DNA from: Anthopleura xanthogrammica
Lineage: Eukaryota > Cnidaria > Anthozoa > Actiniaria > Actiniidae
Length of the DNA: 64,000 nt
Reading direction: 5' to 3'
Assembly (NCBI GenBank): GCA_964019055.1
Contig: OZ025207.1
Coordinates: 18,625,730-18,689,729 of the forward strand
This document shows, piece after piece, positions 11,741 to 23,175 of this stretch (its first letter is position 1; the number at the start of each line of letters is the position of its first letter). Under the pieces are notes generated by a model. That model did no database searches. It saw only the letters and a program-made list of their open reading frames with translations, and had not been told where the DNA came from. Made by a program: the position numbers and the translations under genes.

Positions 11741-12437
11741 TTATAGGAAATTAACGCTTCATGAAATTAACGCAAATTTCAAGAAATTAATTCAAGTTAA
11801 TTTAAGTCGTGTTAATTTCTTTTAATGATAATTTCCATATCATTAATAGAGTTAATTTTCATGACATGAATTTCTAGCAATTTTATCTGTTATCTACTTT
11901 TGAAAAAAATTTAGGGCTGAAATTTACAGCCAGTCACTTAACTGATAACAACAATGTTTCCGTATTTGTCAGAAATTATCTTTTCGTTTTCTATTCTTCA
12001 AACTTCTCAAAAATTGTCCTCAAAAATTGTTAGCATAAAAAGGCTGGAGGTCAACTAGAAAACATTGTTAATTTGACCTCCAGGCTCAAACAAAAATACT
12101 AATTTCTATTATAAGTTATCCTTTCCACTTAGTACTATGTAATATAAATAGAAATTAGTATAACATTTTATTTTTCTTCTTCAATGTACTAATTATTATA
12201 ATGTAAAATTGTTAAAAAATGTAAAAAAATATATGAGTAAAATAAAATCAATCAATCAAAGCTCTTCATTTTCACTTTCAGATGAGTTATATTTGTCTCC
12301 ATCGTGCTCATTTCATTTAAATGGCAATTTTGGCTTGTCTTTCACATTAATTTTCTTCATATGGACATATTTTTGCCCTCAATTTGCACTAATTTCCAAT
12401 ACTTTAATTTCATGGAGCGTTAATTTCCTATAATAAG
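11741..12437. repeat. MITE-like element, family TTATAGGAAATTAACGC, copy 2 with insertion
   Basis: It has the same ends as 8762-9152 (TTATAGGAAATTAACGCTTC at left, GGAGCGTTAATTTCCTATAA at right) but is about 300 bases longer. Most of the extra length is one block, about 12010-12258, that interrupts a stretch continuous in copy 1. Confidence 0.8.
12010..12258 (+). mobile_element. Insertion nested in a MITE, with retroposon-like A-rich tail
   Basis: This block is absent from the sister element at 8762-9152. It ends in an A-rich stretch and an AATC/ATCA simple repeat just before the shared GCTCTTCATTTTC sequence resumes, as at the 3' end of a SINE or truncated LINE. It also contains a short inverted repeat (GGAGGTCAA / TTGACCTCC). 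The edges are approximate. Confidence 0.55.
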
Positions 12438-12515
12438 GTATGTTGTTGTACATGGATATTTTTTGCTTCTAAAATAATGTGCTTCTTGTGTTTTTAAAAT
12501 CTGTGTAAAAATAAC

Positions 12516-14171
12516 TCAAGTGCAGGAAATCAGTTGAACACAGTTACTGTGGTATGAACAAACAAGAAGGTAATGTTTCTGGAATATTGCTAGTGCAACT
12601 GGAATCTTTTTAGTAGGAAACTTGCCCAGACAAATTCCATCAGGCTCGAATATATGAACACTGTGGTTCTCACTGTCGCAGACAAGGACGAGTTCATTAA
12701 TATAGTCTACAGTTAATCCCCTTGGACACTGAAATCCACCTGCACCAGCTCCTTGCCGACCAAACTGCCTGACATATTGACCCTCAGAGTTAAACACTTT
12801 AATGCAATGATTGCCACTGTCTGTTATGAAATAGTCATCGTCAATAACAACTGTGTCCAAAGGGTTATCAAATCCTTCAGTACCTCGACCACCAAATTGT
12901 ATCTTGAATACTCCGTTGTTAGAAAACACCTGAACTCTATTGTTATCGGAATCTGTTACAATAATATCACCTGATTGATCGACCGTGAGTGTCCCACTTT
13001 GACCAAAATCACCAACACTACTTCCTTGTTGGCCGAACTTACTCACAAATTCACCACTTCTGTTGAATATTTGAACTCTGCTATTCTTGCTGTCAAACAC
13101 AACTATGTTATTGTAGGATGTGTAAGCAACTCCAGTTGGACCCTGGAATTGACCATTCTCATTACCCTTCTTCCCAAACTCAAACAGGAACTTCAATCTT
13201 GAGTCAAAGACTTGTACACGATTGTTAAAAAAGTCACTGATTGCAATTTCTCCAAATTCATTTGCTGACACCCCAGCTGGACCCTTAAAGAAGCCCTTTT
13301 TGCTCCCCTTGTGGCCAAGTCTGTGTACTACTTGACCTAATCTGGACCAGTCTATACTTGACACCATTGAACTTGGGGTAGGTCTTGGTTGGGCTTTGAG
13401 GAATTTTCTACTAATTTTAGCAAATTTCTTATCTTCAAGAATCCTGCCACAAGTGGCTTCTGTATTCATGGAAAATTCAAGCCTTTCATCATATGTGGAT
13501 GTATCTCCTGTTTCCTCTAGATTTAGCAGACTAATTTCATCCAATTGTTGTACAAGAGCAGTTGTAATCTCACTTATTTCGGTAGCATCATTCTGCTTGA
13601 GAATCGCTTCCGCAAGATTGACACTATTCAGTGCATTGGAATGTACCTTGAACAGATTACTCTTCTGTTTATGTATCATGTCTTGTTTCCTGCCATAATA
13701 CTCCTCGATTTCTGAACAAAGACTTGTTTCTTGTTTTCTGATAGCTTCAACTAACTGGTCAGCTTTTTCACGAATCTCTTTCTCGACTGCACCAACATTG
13801 ATGGACATGTCTGTCAATATTTTATCAAAAAAGGAAATCTTTTTCGTTATAATTCTTACAACTGGTTTCGCCTTCTCAAGAGACAGTTGGATTTCAACCT
13901 TTTCTTTTCGTCCGGGTGTAGCCTCGATGAGTCGAACTAAGACTTGGTTAGTAGGAATACAAGTCACGCCTCCTTCAGGGATATCAATACTTCTCCGACA
14001 CACTGGACAATTGACTTCGCTGCCACTTGTCTCTACCATCTGTTCAAGGCACTCCTTGCAGATATTATGAGCACAGGCTAAAAACTTAGGATCCTTGAAT
14101 TCATCTAGACAGACAGGACACAACAACTCTTCGCTGATAACTCGCGAGTAATGATTAGAAGCCGTAGCCAT
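12516..14171 (-). CDS. RING / coiled-coil / NHL protein (TRIM-type, no B-box), intronless
   Basis: One uninterrupted frame of 551 residues, ATG at 14171-14169, TGA at 12518-12516. A C3HC4 RING is complete: Cys18, Cys21, Cys33, His35, Cys38, Cys41, Cys55 and Cys58, with the motif CPVCLDEFKDPKFLACAHNI. Residues 115-250 are helical and charged, likely a coiled coil. From about 275 to the end there are six NHL-like blades with recurring NNRVQVF, SRVQIF and NHCIKVF motifs. I see no B-box zinc ligands between RING and coiled coil and no filamin domain before the NHL part. Relatives (TRIM2/3/32/71, NHL-1) are E3 ubiquitin ligases, and TRIM71 binds RNA through its NHL propeller; the substrate here is unknown. 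The lack of introns beside intron-rich genes fits a retrogene or an expanded single-exon family. Confidence 0.9.
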   Translation of the reverse strand: MATASNHYSRVISEELLCPVCLDEFKDPKFLACAHNICKECLEQMVETSGSEVNCPVCRRSIDIPEGGVTCIPTNQVLVRLIEATPGRKEKVEIQLSLEKAKPVVRIITKKISFFDKILTDMSINVGAVEKEIREKADQLVEAIRKQETSLCSEIEEYYGRKQDMIHKQKSNLFKVHSNALNSVNLAEAILKQNDATEISEITTALVQQLDEISLLNLEETGDTSTYDERLEFSMNTEATCGRILEDKKFAKISRKFLKAQPRPTPSSMVSSIDWSRLGQVVHRLGHKGSKKGFFKGPAGVSANEFGEIAISDFFNNRVQVFDSRLKFLFEFGKKGNENGQFQGPTGVAYTSYNNIVVFDSKNSRVQIFNRSGEFVSKFGQQGSSVGDFGQSGTLTVDQSGDIIVTDSDNNRVQVFSNNGVFKIQFGGRGTEGFDNPLDTVVIDDDYFITDSGNHCIKVFNSEGQYVRQFGRQGAGAGGFQCPRGLTVDYINELVLVCDSENHSVHIFEPDGICLGKFPTKKIPVALAIFQKHYLLVCSYHSNCVQLISCT

Positions 14172-14972
14172 TGTGAATATTTGAACCTTACGAATCGAGA
14201 AATTCTAATGCACTTGTAAACAACGGATCCAAGTCTGCTCGATTTTTGGAGACATGTTCGAAGTTCCAGGGCTATCACTTTTGTCTCTGTTAAATATTTG
14301 AACAGATATACACGACGATTGATCTATTACGACAGACCAAAATTAAGATTCTATCAGCAAAACATAGACAGGCGTTCCTGGTATGTCTAAGTGGAGCATG
14401 GGGCGAACCAGCTCACTTCCGGTTTACTCTGACTTTTCTTTCTTTCTATCTTTTTGTTCCTTTTTTTTTCTCCCTTTTCTCTATTCTTTATGTCTTCCTC
14501 TTCCCTTCCTTCCTTCTTTCTGATCTTTGTTTCTCTTTCATTTTTTCTTGTTCTGTTTTTTTCTTTCTTTCTTTTTTTCTGTCCATAATAGCACGAATAT
14601 TGTGATCGGAAATCCACCACAAGACTCATTTTTCAGCGCACTGATGTCATATGCTGGTGGTCTTTTATATGTATTTGCTTTATTTTGATTGTTTGTCTCT
14701 TCCGGTCCCGACTGCATTCCGAGTAGCTTCCGATGATTGTTGTTTTGGCGCGAAGAAAAAGCGATTCAGGTCGCGCGTAGCTTAGGTGCTCGAGAATTTC
14801 CTTAGTTCCGCCAAAATCTTCCGGAATCCCTCTGAGGTTAAATCTCGAAAACCAACCATAAAGTAGTGGATAGTAAAATTAGAAGTGTGTGGGTGGGGGT
14901 TGGGTCGGGGGGGGGGGGGGTAAAGAATTCAGTCGAACTAAAAATACTGCTTCTAAAAACAATACAACGACG

Positions 14973-15006
<34 letters not shown>

Positions 15007-15320
15007 AACCCAGGTTAAATCCTGCGGAATAGAAGACTTGAACTTTCAACCAAAGGTGCGCATCATGCCGCAAGTTTTACTTTCAAAAGGGGAAACTATC
15101 GCTTCCGTATTTTTTTGTCGAAAAACATGTTCAAATATACTTTGCTGATTGTCGCCTTAAAATAGTTTTCTGTTCTGTCCTCGAGGCGTTTCAAATCTCT
15201 TGGCCCAACTGGGTGAATGCGCAACGATAAGAACAACGCCGGGGGGGGGGGGGGGGTGCCCCTCCAGTTTTCCCCAGAAAAGTAAAACAAGAATGGAAAT
15301 AAATATACACCCGCCTCCAG

Positions 15321-15452
15321 GTTGCAGCACGTTGGAATGCAACTTAACTTGGAGGACAAAACAATAGCTTTCCAATTGACAGGAGATTACAATTCTTTTG
15401 TTTTGTCCACCAAAACAAAATGTTGCTTTGACGTCACGTGAAAGGGGTCTAT
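15321..15452. repeat. MITE family 'TAGACCCCTT', copy 1 (left end lost)
   Basis: A palindromic element whose inner arms read GGAGGACAAAACAATAG and TTCTTTTGTTTTGTCC, with right end GTGAAAGGGGTCTA. It matches copies at 44382-44514, 48647-48782 and 50907-51023. The outer left TAGACCCC part is missing here. Confidence 0.8.
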
Positions 15453-15879
15453 TCATTTTTTATGATCACGTCTTGCAAAGTGACTATGACCCCCCCCCCC
15501 CCCCCCAGTTTTTTTCAAGGCCTGCTACTCCCCTGGAGAAAGAGCTCTATCGGCTTTGATAAGCAATAATGCGGCTGAAAGTATTCTAAATAGAAACACC
15601 TGCTTTGATGTGACCGATGTCGGTAATGGATATTTGATGGTAGCGCACAAATGAATAAATACTGTCTGAGTTTTTGGCCAAAACGTCGTAATAAACTAAT
15701 CTTTCTAACGGAAAAATAAAGCTTAGAGAACAAAAAATTCTCCTTTATTACCATCTATTTCCTCCGTTATCAGGTCTTGATCGCCACTATACGATCTGTC
15801 AAAGTACTTTTTGACGTTTGCTATCAGTTTGTTATGATCTGTTTCCTCTTTCTAATGGAAGTTTGTGATTCATATCCAG

Positions 15880-15956
15880 GTATTTGATGGATGAACTTGG
15901 CCTGTTGAAAGGGGCCCCCGCATATAATGAGACGTGGAGCTACTTAGGGGGTAGAG
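15880..15956 (+). CDS. Orphan exon candidate
   Basis: A 77-base open segment with a good acceptor (CATATCCAG|G) and a consensus donor (AGAG|GTAAGC). In the one open reading (one base, 25 codons, one base) it encodes YLMDELGLLKGAPAYNETWS followed by YLGGRG. GC content is higher than in the surroundings. I recognise no family and find no partner exon with matching phase nearby, so it may belong to an unseen gene, be a relic, or be chance. Confidence 0.25.
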
Positions 15957-16984
15957 GTAAGCCAGTTTTGTCATTTTAATACAAATTTGTTGGAGAAACG
16001 CCCATATATTCAGGTGTGTCTATTGTTAGTTTAGACCACCTGTCATGTTTATTTTAGATGACTCATGCAACTCCAGACGCAGTAAATTTTTTCCCGTTTT
16101 GCTGTCGTGCCTCAAATTCCCACGCTTCGAGTTCGTAATCTTTTGTTTGGTTGAAGCCAAAAATTACGATGTCTGGAAGTTGCTGAGGTTACATATGCAT
16201 GAAAACTGCTCTAATTTGACGGGAGGGGGGAGGGAGGGGGAGAGTGGGGGAGGGAGGGGGTAATTGTAAGCAAAACTGCAGCTAAGGCTTAACTAGACTT
16301 CGATTGCATATGTTCGATATCCTTCTCTCTTCGCGTCCCAATGTCTGCATGAAGAAAAGTTATGACGACGTAATCATCTTAGCATGTAGAAAAGAAATTT
16401 TTTTAAGAAGGCCATATTTAAATTTATTTCTTGGAAATTGTTCTGCCTTTTCCTTTTTGTCTGTTTTCTTTCCTTCCCTTCCTTTATCTTCTCATATCTT
16501 CTCTGCTCTTCTCTTCTTTTGTCTCCTCTCCTCTTCGCCTTTCTACTATTCTCTTATCTTCCGTTTTCTTTTCTTTTCTCCTCTTCTTCTTTTCCTCACT
16601 AAACACAATGGTGATAGAAAACTGCCGGTCAGCCACTCGCAGTGCGCGAGTTTCGAACACGGCACGGTCACAGCACAGGTTGTCTATATCGAGAGTTATT
16701 TCAAAGCATTATCCATGCACTATATGTTGCTAGTTATCTGTATTATAATTATTTGTTCTCTGCGCATCGATTTTAACGGTCCCTATATTAACGCTTTAAA
16801 AAGTTTTATCGTTGTGATAGTGATTACTAGTATTCAGTATTAGATAGTGGCTTAATGATAAAATTGATCTATAAATAACCCCACACGTCCCAAAGATCTT
16901 TGAAAGGGACGGGACCACCATTAACGTGGTCATCCGAGTCCCTTGAAAGTCTAACCATTTGTCGATGTTATTTACAAAGGCAGT

Positions 16985-17023
<39 letters not shown>

Positions 17024-17029
17024 TGGCAG

Positions 17030-17095
17030 GGCTTGAACCCATGACCTCCCGCATGATAGTCCGATGCTCAACCAACTGAGCCAAACGGTTGGCGG
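17030..17095 (-). repeat. tRNA-derived element, minus strand
   Basis: The reverse complement carries GGCTCAGTTGGTTGAGC (A-box) and GGTTCAAGCCC (B-box) at tRNA spacing, starting CCAACCG. The acceptor stem does not close, so a SINE head or tRNA relic is more likely than a working tRNA. Confidence 0.55.
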
Positions 17096-17396
17096 TAGTT
17101 TGAAGCAACATAAAACGCGCGCGTGCTGAGGCATTTTACTGTGATATAAACACATGGGAACATGTTAGAAGTAAGCTTAGGAACACAAAGCGTGCAGTAG
17201 GCAAGTGTTTTTCTTGGTGTTTGCGTGCTCTACAGTTACCAGAGTGCTTATATCTTGTATGTTTAGACACATAAGTAGTAGTTTATATTGCTTTTGTAAA
17301 GACTATGTCGCTGCACTCTGATATTATCTCAAATATACTTAACTATGATAAATAAATCAGACCCCAGGCCTTGATGTATAAATAGTAACCACCTTG

Positions 17397-17708
17397 TCAA
17401 GACACGGGTGAAAGCGCACTGCGCATGTTCGGAAGTTCGGCAGAATATTCATAGACGAGTCGAGTTTACTAAGAAAACCATTGGAGATTTACATATCTTA
17501 TATTATGGGGATTTCTCTCATATTATTTAACCAGAGAAAGAAATTAAAACAACTAAAGTAATGTGTCAGGAAAAAATATTAAGCACCAACCTTCCACAAA
17601 CAGCCTTAACTTTAGAGATTTACTAAACGCCGGAAAAACTCCAATGGTTTTCTTTGTAAACACGATGAACTTCTGAGCATGCGCAGTGCGTTTTTCACTC
17701 GTGTCCCT
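17397..17708. repeat. Inverted-repeat element, ~310 bp
   Basis: The left arm runs CAAGACACGGGTGAAAGCGC, then ACTGCGCATG and, further in, AAAACCATTGGAG. The right arm has CTCCAATGGTTTTC, then GCATGCGCAGTGCG and CACTCGTGTCCCTTG. The arms total about 70 bases. Confidence 0.75.
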
Positions 17709-18221
17709 TGTCAATACATATAAGTAAGCATCATAACCATGTAATGCGGAAGCTAAGACCACAAGTCTGACAAGTACATGGAAAGCATGCATGTGTAAGT
17801 GTCTGCTCCAAATGAAATGACAATGCTTTTTGACTTCGCATGTAAACACTTCTCAGTAGGGTCGAATTAGGGCTTAATGCTTTCTGTTATATTTCAAACC
17901 TCTTACCGATGAGATTCTTTTACATCCAGATTATTTTTACCATTCTTAGACGTAAAGAGGCTTATTAAGTTTTGTCTGGAATGAGAAAGCACAAATTTAA
18001 TAGTCAAATGCATGAAAAGCCCACATTTCAAGTACACGCTTCAAGTAATGTAATTGAATGAACTCTTCAATGTGAAACAGTTTTTTTAAGGTTTTTTACT
18101 TTCTTACATGCCATTCTCCATTTTCCAAAGTCTTCGGATTTTTTCTTTTTCCTGTTGTTGCTCTTACTCTCCCGAATCAACCTGCTATACTATTACTATC
18201 TTAGCTATCATTGACATTTTT

Positions 18222-18414
18222 GATCCTTTCTCCCCATTCTCTCCTTTCTCCCCTTTCTCCCCTTTCTCCCCCTTTTCTCCTCTTTCTTTCCTTGCTCCCC
18301 ATTCTCCCCTTTTCCCCTATTCTCTCTTTTCTCCACATTCTCTACTTCCTCCCCTTTCTCCACTTTCTCCCCTTTCCCCCTTTTCTCCCCTTTCTTTCCT
18401 TTCTCCCCTCTCTC
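18222..18414 (+). repeat. TTTCTCCCC tandem repeat
   Basis: Imperfect nonamer repeat of CTCCCCTTT type over about 190 bases. Its open frames on both strands (Pro/Leu/Ser-rich and Gly/Lys/Glu-rich) follow from the repeat. Confidence 0.85.
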
Positions 18415-20361
18415 TAGAATCAACTTCTAAATTCCAATTCGATTATGGAAGGAGGGCCATGGGTTTTTTAGCCACTGGCTATTAAGTGCTACCCTAGTAA
18501 AAACAAATATACAAATACGCAAGACTGTAGGATGAAACCATACTTGAAGTGTTTTCTTTCATTAAACAATAACCAAGGAAGTTGCCCTAAGGAGATAACA
18601 GTACTAGAGTACGTGTACTTTTGTTCCCTCACTCCTTTGTTTTGGCTACAGACATCCATTTTCTTTCATTCTCTTATGAAACGAATATCACGACGTATTT
18701 TGAACCATTGTAATGAGTATGTCAATTGCTCAGGCCAGACAAAAGGGCGTCTGATGAAGAAAAACAAGTCTTTTGAAGTAAAACTTGTTCACTAGTTTTC
18801 GCCTCTACAAACGTAACACGGATTTCCTAAAAAAGACGTTGTGCGCAAAAGAAGTCTTTAAATTAGGAGTATATTTTTCCATTATCTGTTTTGTTTAACG
18901 GTTGCGCACGAGAAGATACACGAAAATTCCAGAAAACTTCATTCCGATTTTCAGTGGTGGTTTCGTTCGCTATTCGCGCGCAAACCATAGCAGTCAGAAG
19001 CTGCCGAAATTTCAATACTCTATTTTTATATTTGCGGTCAATACTTGAAGGCAACTGTAATTTTCACTATTAAATCGCCTTCGTTATCAAGATGTCTGGA
19101 AATTCTTCTTCCTTTCAATAGCCTTAGTATCTTAGATGATTATAGTAAAACCATTAATCTTCTTATATAACCATTTTTCTTCTTGTTGTTCTTCTTGTTC
19201 TGACTTCCTGTTCTCCTTCTTCTTCTCAAATTAATTAGTAATTATTCATTAATATTAATATTCATTATTATCTATTTTGAGAGTAATTATTTATTTTGAC
19301 TTTAATATTATAATTACTAATATACAACCTAAAAATTCATTTTGTTTATCAAAACTAAAACCTTGTTTTTCGCTTCTATATTTTGTCAAAGTAACCACAG
19401 GTACAAAGAAAAAAGCGAATGATAAATGAAAATAAAGTACTAAATGTAAACATGTTATAATTAATATTTAAGGGCTTGAAATGAATCTTTAGATGTTTCT
19501 ATTTAAAAAATCCATTCAATTTCACAAAAGTGATCAAGATCTTGAAAGCTTCTAAAAAACCTTTTCTGCTCTCAGTCAAAGTATATCCCAGCCATTATTC
19601 CTTTATCCAAGATCAATATTGCTTATAGAAGTTTTAAATTAGCCATATAGTGTTGTTATGTCTACTTAGAAACTAAGGCTGCATTCATCATATTTACCCA
19701 GGGGGAGGGGGTAGAGGATTTGCTTTGAATCAGCTTGTTTTTCATACCCCTCCCCCCTCAAATTCGCACAACTGTATTTAGGCACCTCAACTGCTAACCT
19801 CAAAGAAATAGCAAAAAAGGGCAACTCTGATATTCGTGTGTGTGTGTGTGTGTTTTTTTTTGTTTTTTTTTTTTGTATTAAAAATATTTGACTTTCTTCT
19901 AAAAATGCGGCCACAAACATCAAGAAACTTAACTGTAAGTTAACTGTATTGGACTTCACATAGAAAAAGAAAAAGAGACGAACCTAATAACATAAAAGAA
20001 GACCTTTTGATAGAGAAATGTTTTAGAATTCATAATACTAGATACCGAGGGGTGCGGCCTGCAGTGTATTGCAATTTTTTTCCTCTCGTTTTTTCTTTAG
20101 AAAATGTAGTAGGCATTTCCAATCTAGATTCGGAATCGCCTGGTACTCGAACGAAATCTTTTCTGACTGAATGATTTATCATATCGAGAAGTTAAGTGTG
20201 TATAACGAAAAAAAGTACTTGATGAAAGTGTTAAGATCTTACTCAATGTTACGGGTAATAATGAAAAGATGAGTGGATACATTAGATTGATTTAATGGTT
20301 TCTGTAATGCAGGTAATCTTAGAGCGAAGATAAATCTATTTTGACCCCACTGTCTACATCC

Positions 20362-20363
<2 letters not shown>

Positions 20364-20415
<52 letters not shown>
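20364..20415 (+). repeat. (GA)n microsatellite
   Basis: An uninterrupted run of about 25 AG units. Confidence 0.95.
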
Positions 20416-20418
<3 letters not shown>

Positions 20419-20562
20419 AAAATGAAAGAAAGGAAAAGTAGATAGCTATATTTTACCAATCTAATGAAACAATATAATCAACTAAGATCTTGACTACAAT
20501 TTTTTCGTTCACGCAATATATAAGCACCTCTAAAAAGTTAAAAAATTATTATTGAATCCTTA

Positions 20563-20935
20563 AACGACCTTTGGGCTGATCTAAGTCGGAGCATGGAAAA
20601 CTCACAGATCTAAAACCCTGAAACAACCTCTGGGCTGATCAAAGTCAGAGCATAGAAAACTCGCTGATCTAAAACCCTGAAACAACCTCTTGGCTGATCT
20701 ATAAGTCAGGACATTGCTAACTGACAGATCTGAAACCCTGAAGCGACCTCTGGGCTGATCTAAGTCAGGGCATTGCTAACTGACAGATCTGAAACCCTGA
20801 AGCGACCTCTGGGCTGGAATTTAGCGGGTTAGGTTTTACGGAGGGAGGAAAACCAAAATTGGAATACCCGGAGTAAATTGAAGGGCGAGACCCAACAAAC
20901 TCCTCTCACATGTGATCCTGAGTGCATATCTACAT
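20563..20935 (-). repeat. SINE on the minus strand with tandemly amplified tail
   Basis: The part 20820-20935 matches the body of the local SINE family read in reverse (GGAGGGAGGAAAACC, then CAACAAACTCCTCTCACATG). Left of it, the SINE 3' module (CCTCTGGGCTGATCTAAGTC ... ACAGATCTGAAACCCTGAA) is repeated four to five times with a unit of 60-63 bases. The last two units are nearly identical. Confidence 0.8.
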
Positions 20936-21103
20936 TGTAAACAACAATGCACTTGTCATCAGCCTCCCGGATTAAGATCTTCTCCATGTTACGCAGTAAA
21001 TATAAAAACCTGAGTGGACGCATTAGACTAATTCAATGTCTTGATGTAATGCAGGTCTAGAACAACAACCTTGATGAAGAGGACTCAAGGAGAAAACACT
21101 CAA

Positions 21104-21329
21104 GATGACGTCAATAGTATTAATCTTCTGTACAATCTGATCTGGTGTGGTCGGTTTATTCAAGGTAGGTCGAATAATACAGGTTTCGTTAGGTCAGGAA
21201 ATAGAGGTCAGGGATGACGTTAATAGTATTGACCATCTTTACAATCTGATCTGTTGTGGTCGATATTTTTAAGCCGGGTATAGGTCGAATAATACAGATT
21301 TGGCTAGGTCGGGAAACGGAGGTCAGGGA
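21104..21329 (+). repeat. Two-copy tandem duplication, ~110 bp unit
   Basis: Two diverged copies start GATGACGTCAATAGTATT and GATGACGTTAATAGTATT; both contain GGTCGAATAATACAG and end in GAGGTCAGGGA. No coding content. Confidence 0.85.
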
Positions 21330-21490
21330 AGGTATATTTTTAGTTAGACAACTCAGAGCAGTTACGTTCTGTTTCAAAACGCCAAGCCTCTTTAGTGCAT
21401 GGATAATTCATGGCTCCGTTTAGTTGCCGTTGCTACATCCCACAAGCTCAACAATTTGGCTAAAATATTTCAAAATTAAGAATTCAAAGA

Positions 21491-21730
21491 ATTTATACTC
21501 CAAAGATCGGTTGGATAACAGAGGTTCGATAAGTTTTATTTTGCCCTATGGTCGATTAAAACAGGTATCATTACATGTACAATTGCAAGGCTTCAAAAGA
21601 AGTAATCATACTCAAAAAATCGGTTGAAGTACAGAGGTTCGATAAGTTTTATTTTGCCCTATGGTCGATTAAAACAGGTATCATTACATTTACAAGGCTT
21701 CAAAAGAAGTAATCATACTCCAAAGATCCC
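21491..21730 (+). repeat. Two-and-a-bit-copy tandem duplication, ~115 bp unit
   Basis: CAGAGGTTCGATAAGTTTTA and the following bases through GGTATCATTACAT occur twice almost unchanged, and the start of a third unit (TAATCATACTCCAAAGATCC) follows. Confidence 0.85.
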
Positions 21731-22436
21731 ATAAAAGCTTCAGGATGTTGACAGATGAGCTCATTTAATTAATGCGTATTTCAAAAGAGCATAATTAAAC
21801 AGCTTGATATGGCTTAAGAAGATTGGCTTTCCATCTTATACACAGCGAATATTGGATCTTCTAGTCATAACTATTTTATTAAAAGATACCATACACTTCC
21901 TAGAAAAAATTAAAATAAATGTATTCCGGAGAAAGAATGACATTTCCGGGATAATTCAATTTTTCTAGTCACTTCTAGTATTCTCAATGAATATTCCGTC
22001 AAGCTGTAATCAGATTTGCTAAACGGGAAATTTGATCGTATGAGACAGGTGGTTTTTAGGGGAAAAATTAACGTCTAAAATTTTGTCACAATTCGAGAAG
22101 GCTCTATAGATTGAATATTCCAGCCAGATTACCTCTTTAATTGATGGTGGGAAAAAAATGACCAGCCCTGTTGCTAGCCAAGTACGTCATTTAATAGGTT
22201 TTGTTGTGTCTGAAAAAGTGGAAATTTTATTTTGTTTTATTTTACTTTCTTCTCTTCTTTTTTCTTTTTCGTTTATCTTTTACGTGCAGAATTAAGTCAG
22301 ATTAGAACCAAATACTTGAGTATTATTATTGCATGTACTTGCCAGCCATTGAGGTGATTTGAAGAATTATGCTTCCGTTTTTGCGCTTTCTAAGATCGGT
22401 ACTCAATTATAGTTTTTGTCATTTCTTTCCATTCAT

Positions 22437-22632
22437 TTTACCACTGTTGCATTCCATTCATTTTACCACTGTTGCATTCCATTCATTTTACCATTCATTT
22501 TACCATTCATTTTACCATTCATTTTACCACTCATTTTACCATTCATTTTACCACTCATTTCACCATTCATTTTACCATTCATTTTACCATTCATTTTACC
22601 ATTCATTTTACCATTCATTTTACCATTCATTC
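22437..22632 (+). repeat. 12-bp minisatellite ATTTTACCATTC
   Basis: About 15 units of a 12-base repeat with a few single-base variants (CACT for CATT). Because 12 is divisible by three, every frame stays open (for example FYHS repeats); these frames are not genes. Confidence 0.95.
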
Positions 22633-22865
22633 TCCTATTATTTATTTCATCGTTCACGATTACACATCTCAAGTCAAGTTTCCAGTCCTTTTTTCATTTT
22701 TTTCACTCATTTCTTCGATTTCCCTGTTTCATTCATTTTGCCATTATTTTCCTATGATTTTTCTAATACTCTCGATTATAATTGTTCCTAACTGACTTAA
22801 TCCTCTTCTTCCTAAGGGAATATAGGCCCTTAATCATCGTCCTCTGTAGTTGTTCTAGTGAGATA

Positions 22866-22967
22866 TACCGTATTTAATCAAATAAGCGCCACCCTGAAAT
22901 AAGCGCCGCATTGCAGGCGCGAAAAAATTAATAAGCACCACGTCGCTTATTCCAGTAAATACGGTAA
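22866..22967. repeat. Short inverted-repeat element with TACCGTATTTA ends
   Basis: The left end is TACCGTATTTAATCAAATAAGC and the right end is GCTTATTCCAGTAAATACGGTA. The inner GCGCC blocks are partly inverted. It is about 100 bases long. Confidence 0.75.
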
Positions 22968-23175
22968 TCCGAATTCTCAATTAAAAGCTTTAAAAAACTC
23001 TTTTTAACAAACTAAGGCGTCATGATAACGAGTTCGTTTAATCCCTGGCTCCTAATATAAACTTTTAGATCTAAATCACTAATGTCAGATTTAATTGCTT
23101 CGTATTATAGATTATAAACAGAGTATTTTGTGTTGAATCAAATGGACTCCTTTTCTCCTTGGTCCATTTAGCATT

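Larger units (their letters stand above)
7871..12515. other. Gene-free, repeat-rich interval
   Basis: This interval contains the Kelch 3' UTR and then a series of non-coding elements described separately (8502-8678, 8762-9152, 9384-9460, 10486-10686, 10936-11252, 11741-12437). The short open frames here are low-complexity or AT-rich and have no recognisable domain. No RNA gene is convincing. Confidence 0.7.

Noticed and set aside
14387..14629. Basic 80-codon frame on the minus strand
   Set aside because: It follows a degenerate TTTCTTTC tract; no domain or conserved pattern.
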